A stretch of 64,000 bases of DNA, from assembly GCA_002328035.1 (NCBI GenBank), contig DCVL01000051.1, positions 1-64,000 of the forward strand, in the 5' to 3' direction. The notes below the pieces were generated by a model, which saw nothing but the letters and a program-made list of their open reading frames with translations, was not told the origin of the DNA and made no database searches. The position numbers and the translations under genes were made by a program. The stretch comes from Geobacter sp. UBA2189. Lineage in GTDB: Bacteria > Desulfobacterota > Desulfuromonadia > Geobacterales > Pseudopelobacteraceae. Of the stretch, positions 61,266 through 64,000 are shown piece after piece (the first letter of the stretch is position 1; each line of letters begins with the position of its first letter).

Positions 61266-61985
61266 CTAGTTGTTTGTCAAGGGGTGCAAAAAAATGACAA
61301 AGGCTCCATTACCACCCATCTCTGAAGGAGCGGGAGCAAATTCAGCAACAAGTTCACGTCCCTGGTCACGTAACCAGGCAGCTACCGTCTGCTGTAGTAC
61401 CGGTTCAGCCACTGAATGGATCCCCTTGCCGGTAATGACCAAGACTGCTTTTTCTCCAATAGACTGTGCCGAGCGAAGAAATGGCATTAGTGATTCAACA
61501 GCTTCTTCACGGGTAAGACCATGCAGATCCAGCTGACGATTAAGCTGTATAATTCCTCTCTTGATCTGTCTCAGACGGTTTCCTGGCAATGGATGCAGTT
61601 CATCCTCCTCCGGCAGGCTGTCTTTAAACTGTACATCAAGTTGAAGTTTTTCCAGTTCTTTCAAAAATGTTTTACGTGCGGCAACCTCTTCCCTGGGTAA
61701 AGGTTTTTTTACTGTAGGCCGTTCGGTGGTCTCTTCCTTTTTCAAATTTCCGATTTTTTTAGCAGCAGGTTTGGCAGTTTCATTATTATCAAGTCGCCTG
61801 ACCCCTGCCATTGCCAGAAGAAAAAGATTGTCTGCAATCTGCTCCGGCTTTTTTACCGGTTTTTTTTCGGCAGGTTTTGGTTGTGCGTGTTCTTCAACGG
61901 CAATCCCTTTAAGTTTTTCAAAGGGGTTGTTACTAAATGGGGCTGGAGCTGGAGTCTTTTGTTCTTTCTGCTTTTTTTTAGGCAT
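61266..61985 (-). CDS. Smr domain protein
   Basis: 239 residues from ATG 61983-61985 (AAGGA at 6 nt, preferred to an ATG 6 nt upstream). N-terminal low-complexity Lys/Pro-rich region (to about 120), then an Smr domain with LDLHGLTREEAVESLMPFL and VITGKGIHSV, the motifs LDxHG and TGxGxH. Smr domains have nuclease activity in MutS2 and related proteins. It lies 9 bp downstream of the DUF401 gene. Confidence 0.9.
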   Translation of the reverse strand: MPKKKQKEQKTPAPAPFSNNPFEKLKGIAVEEHAQPKPAEKKPVKKPEQIADNLFLLAMAGVRRLDNNETAKPAAKKIGNLKKEETTERPTVKKPLPREEVAARKTFLKELEKLQLDVQFKDSLPEEDELHPLPGNRLRQIKRGIIQLNRQLDLHGLTREEAVESLMPFLRSAQSIGEKAVLVITGKGIHSVAEPVLQQTVAAWLRDQGRELVAEFAPAPSEMGGNGAFVIFLHPLTNN

Positions 61986-61994
61986 GATCATTCC

Positions 61995-63215
61995 TTAGTG
62001 GTAGAAGAGATACGGGAACAGCACTGCAGCTAAAACAAAAAGAGATGGAGCCAGCAGTCGGCGATATACTACAGCGGTATCCGCTGCAAAATATTCACGA
62101 GTCAGAACAAAACAGAGGTGGACAGGAGAGAGCATTACACCGGCAAACCCTCCCGCAAATGCGAGAGCTTCAAGCCAGAGGTTAGGCTGCCCATCCGCAC
62201 CCATAAGAGGCAATAGAAGCGGAAATGTTATCCCCACATACCCAACCGTCAGTCCGGTCATTATTCCAGCAATAAATGGAATTATAAGCATCAATAATGG
62301 TATCGGGAGGTTTGATGCCGCAAAGAAACTGGAAATACCTGCCAAAGCGCCGGTTGAACGGAGCACCTCCTGAAAAATCATTATTCCTATAACCAGAAAG
62401 AGGGCTTTGAATGAGAGGCTTTCATGCAATGTCATTAAAATCTGAGCCGGTTTGTAACGATGAGCTATGAAGAGGATTGCAACACCGCCTGAGAGAGCCA
62501 GAACAGCGCTGACTTTGAAGGCAACGACAAGAGATAGAGATATAAGGATTGGTGATGACATCAGTAAAAATATGCCAAACTGCCTCATCCGATCGGCGGG
62601 CATCGTTCCATGCTCAGGTTGTGGCCTCTCTATTTTATGAAAGCAGAACCAGGCGCCCGCAAGGATAACAGTGATGGCAAAAGGGAGGTGGGAGATAAAC
62701 AGTTGTTGAGTTGAAATGCCGCTAAGTCCCGCAACCAGTATTATGCCAGGATATAGTGGGGATACATACTCCCATATATGCCTGTACCAATAGTTTATAA
62801 GCGCATTCTGTTCAGGGGTTGACTGTATCCCCTCTGCCGCCTGGGCTACCATCGGAGCTGAAAAGACAGCACCACCAGGGGATGGGAGCATTCCTATCAT
62901 TGCCGGAAGAGCCGCCATAACCATCCTGCGATCAGGCAGGGCTGTCGAAAGCGATGTTACCATCCGTTTTAGCATGCCTGTTGTGCGGAGCAGGTTTTCC
63001 ATGACCATTGTAAGAGCCAGGGTAGCTGTCATCTCTACGGATTTTGGAGAAGCTACGCCAAGATAGATAGAACGTCCCAGTTCAGGGAGTGGAAGCAGGT
63101 AAAGAAGTGCCAAAAGCAGGGAACCAATCGGCATTACGGCTGTCATGGAGACCTTTCGCCTCAACAGCCAGATGATAAAAATAAGCACCAGGCCGGTTAA
63201 AAGCAGATGTCTCAT
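61995..63215 (-). CDS. DUF401 family membrane protein
   Basis: 406 residues with about ten hydrophobic segments spread over the length. The NYWYRHIWEYVSPLYPGIIL segment near 147-166 is characteristic of DUF401 (a probable integral-membrane transport family). MLPSPGGAVFSAPMV and VGYVGITFPLLLPLMG are further conserved blocks. The substrate is unknown. It ends just before the Smr gene and lies 4 bp downstream of the single-domain response regulator. Confidence 0.85.
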   Translation of the reverse strand: MRHLLLTGLVLIFIIWLLRRKVSMTAVMPIGSLLLALLYLLPLPELGRSIYLGVASPKSVEMTATLALTMVMENLLRTTGMLKRMVTSLSTALPDRRMVMAALPAMIGMLPSPGGAVFSAPMVAQAAEGIQSTPEQNALINYWYRHIWEYVSPLYPGIILVAGLSGISTQQLFISHLPFAITVILAGAWFCFHKIERPQPEHGTMPADRMRQFGIFLLMSSPILISLSLVVAFKVSAVLALSGGVAILFIAHRYKPAQILMTLHESLSFKALFLVIGIMIFQEVLRSTGALAGISSFFAASNLPIPLLMLIIPFIAGIMTGLTVGYVGITFPLLLPLMGADGQPNLWLEALAFAGGFAGVMLSPVHLCFVLTREYFAADTAVVYRRLLAPSLFVLAAVLFPYLFYH

Positions 63216-63219
63216 ATAT

Positions 63220-63609
63220 TTAACTCTCCTGTTCAGCCTTGCTGCTGAGAGAGCTGAATATCATATCCAGCACAGCCTTTTGGCGCACCTCATGTTTGTT
63301 GAGCACTGCAAGACAACTTCCCATAGGACAGTGCTCATGCAAAAAATCTGCATCACGACTGGAGAGAATCACAATTCTCCGTTTTTCGATTCCGAACTGT
63401 ACAGCAAACTTCAACAGTTTTAGTCCATCCAGCGTTGGCATCTCAAAGTCTATCAGGATTAAATCGTAAGGAGCCTTTCGGATGTCAGTCAATGCTTCAA
63501 GGGGGTTGTTGCAGATATCAACCGCAAGCAGAGGGTACTGCTCTGCAATGTAATCTTTTAGCAATCGGGTAAACGCAGGGTCGTCATCTATCAGCAGGAT
63601 TTTTCCCAT
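63220..63609 (-). CDS. single-domain response regulator
   Basis: 129 residues, CheY-like receiver only. Acidic pocket IDDDP near 7-11, phosphoacceptor Asp54 (LILIDFEMP), switch Ser (VILSSRD), and a Lys in VLNKHEVRQ at the place of the conserved lysine. The KP proline is missing, replaced by KH. No DNA-binding domain. The cognate kinase is not in the window. It is 4 bp upstream of the DUF401 gene. Confidence 0.9.
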   Translation of the reverse strand: MGKILLIDDDPAFTRLLKDYIAEQYPLLAVDICNNPLEALTDIRKAPYDLILIDFEMPTLDGLKLLKFAVQFGIEKRRIVILSSRDADFLHEHCPMGSCLAVLNKHEVRQKAVLDMIFSSLSSKAEQES

Positions 63610-63625
63610 TTATATTCTCTATATT

Positions 63626-63997
63626 CTAAAACAGGTAAGGGGAGTTATTGTTAAACTGTTCTCTCTGTTTCCAGATCACACGGCTTATCCAGAGTACTAT
63701 CCCGATGGTAAAAAGATTGCTGAACAACATACCTCTTGGATCTATTGAGCGCTCAAGTATCCTTTCAAGCTCATTATGAGATACAAGAAACAGGTTGACC
63801 AGGATATTCAATACTTCATATCCGTTATATATCAGTAGAAGGATCCAGGTAAGATGCTGTCTTTGCCAGAGCCCCAGGAAGAGATAGAGGCAGAACAGGC
63901 TGTCTATTGTAATGAATATCCTTGCAGCCTTGTCTTCAAGGATATAACCGAAAACAGGAATCGGCTGTCCGTAACTCATCAATGTCATAAGAAGCAT
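63626..63997 (-). CDS. membrane protein of unknown function, possibly partial
   Basis: At least 123 residues with about four hydrophobic segments (IFITIDSLFCLYLFLGLW, LTWILLLIYNGYEVLNILVN, LFSNLFTIGIVLWISRVIW). ATG at 63995-63997 may be the start, but the frame is still open in the last three bases of the window, so the protein may extend beyond. The pattern is like small integral-membrane proteins of unassigned families. It is 16 bp from the response regulator gene, same strand. Confidence 0.6.
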   Translation of the reverse strand: MLLMTLMSYGQPIPVFGYILEDKAARIFITIDSLFCLYLFLGLWQRQHLTWILLLIYNGYEVLNILVNLFLVSHNELERILERSIDPRGMLFSNLFTIGIVLWISRVIWKQREQFNNNSPYLF

Positions 63998-64000
63998 GAA

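Noticed and set aside
1..64000. In-frame UGA selenocysteine codons in known selenoprotein families
   Set aside because: None seen in the recognised genes, although selA and selB are present; a real search would need a whole-genome scan.
1..64000. CRISPR arrays, rRNA operons and tRNA genes
   Set aside because: No spaced repeat arrays, rRNA blocks or cloverleaf sequences were recognised in the intergenic regions.

Overview
The window is chromosomal DNA from a Gram-negative, anaerobic-type bacterium, most likely a deltaproteobacterium of the Geobacter/Desulfuromonas group (Desulfuromonadia). Supporting signs are a complete Tol-Pal system, an RND pump, lipoproteins, selenocysteine machinery (selA, selB), pyruvate phosphate dikinase with its bifunctional regulator, FlbD-MotA-MotB, an endonuclease-type MutL, a gyrA-HEAT-gpsA gene order that I recall from Geobacter, and a leucine T-box leader on leuA, a placement known from that group and rare in other Gram-negatives. 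Base composition looks moderate to AT-rich, lower in GC than the best-known Geobacter genomes. I saw no rRNA, tRNA, CRISPR array or prophage.

Layout. 1-1.2 kb: the 5' end of an IS5-type transposase cut by the window edge, then two AT-rich, Ser/Thr/Gln-rich paralogous small genes behind a pair of 12-bp direct repeats. 1.3-7.6 kb: proA, ppdK, selB. 7.8-10.5 kb: a PilZ protein, flbD, motA, motB and a small membrane protein. 10.5-22.4 kb, all on the minus strand: prmA-rsmE-zinc ribbon protein, a hairpin terminator, mutL-miaA-hfq, a radical SAM/DUF512 protein, then gyrA-HEAT-like protein-gpsA. 22.5-25.5 kb: PPDK regulatory protein, an OmpR-type regulator and an HtrA/Deg protease. 25.5-27.9 kb: a NifX-like protein and an Old Yellow Enzyme/FadH-like flavoprotein. 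28-36.5 kb: lipoprotein, OsmC, FtsK, omega-amidase-like hydrolase, and tolQ-tolR-tolA-like-tolB-pal. 36.5-42.6 kb: a tripartite RND efflux operon with a frameshifted DUF2845 gene inside it. 42.6-50.2 kb: cyclophilin, VWA/DUF2201 protein, gpmI, an orphan MacA-like adaptor, galE, a TIM-barrel isomerase and a TrkA-type K+ channel. 50.3-54.8 kb: a compact operon of a GntR regulator, selA, ispD, a histidine kinase with a degenerate receiver, and a DsbC-like protein. 54.8-59.9 kb: a eukaryotic-type hexokinase, an acyl-CoA synthetase and leuA with its T-box. 59.8-64 kb: a lipoprotein, gamma-carbonic-anhydrase-like protein, FmdB zinc ribbon, Smr protein, DUF401 permease, a single-domain response regulator and a membrane protein at the edge.

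Working together: PpdK and its regulatory kinase/phosphatase form a pyruvate/PEP switch, and GpmI and hexokinase add glycolytic steps. SelA and SelB serve selenoprotein synthesis, although they lie about 43 kb apart and tRNA-Sec is not in the window. TolQRAB-Pal, FtsK, the RND pump, HtrA and the lipoproteins form an envelope and division cluster. The items most worth a second look are the paralogous small-gene pair with its direct repeats, the eukaryotic-type hexokinase, the degenerate-receiver kinase in the selA-ispD operon, the K+ channel with an altered selectivity filter, the terminator hairpin abutting the mutL start, and the frameshifted DUF2845 gene. I did not find a clear-cut novel multi-gene system; the small-gene pair is the least explained locus.
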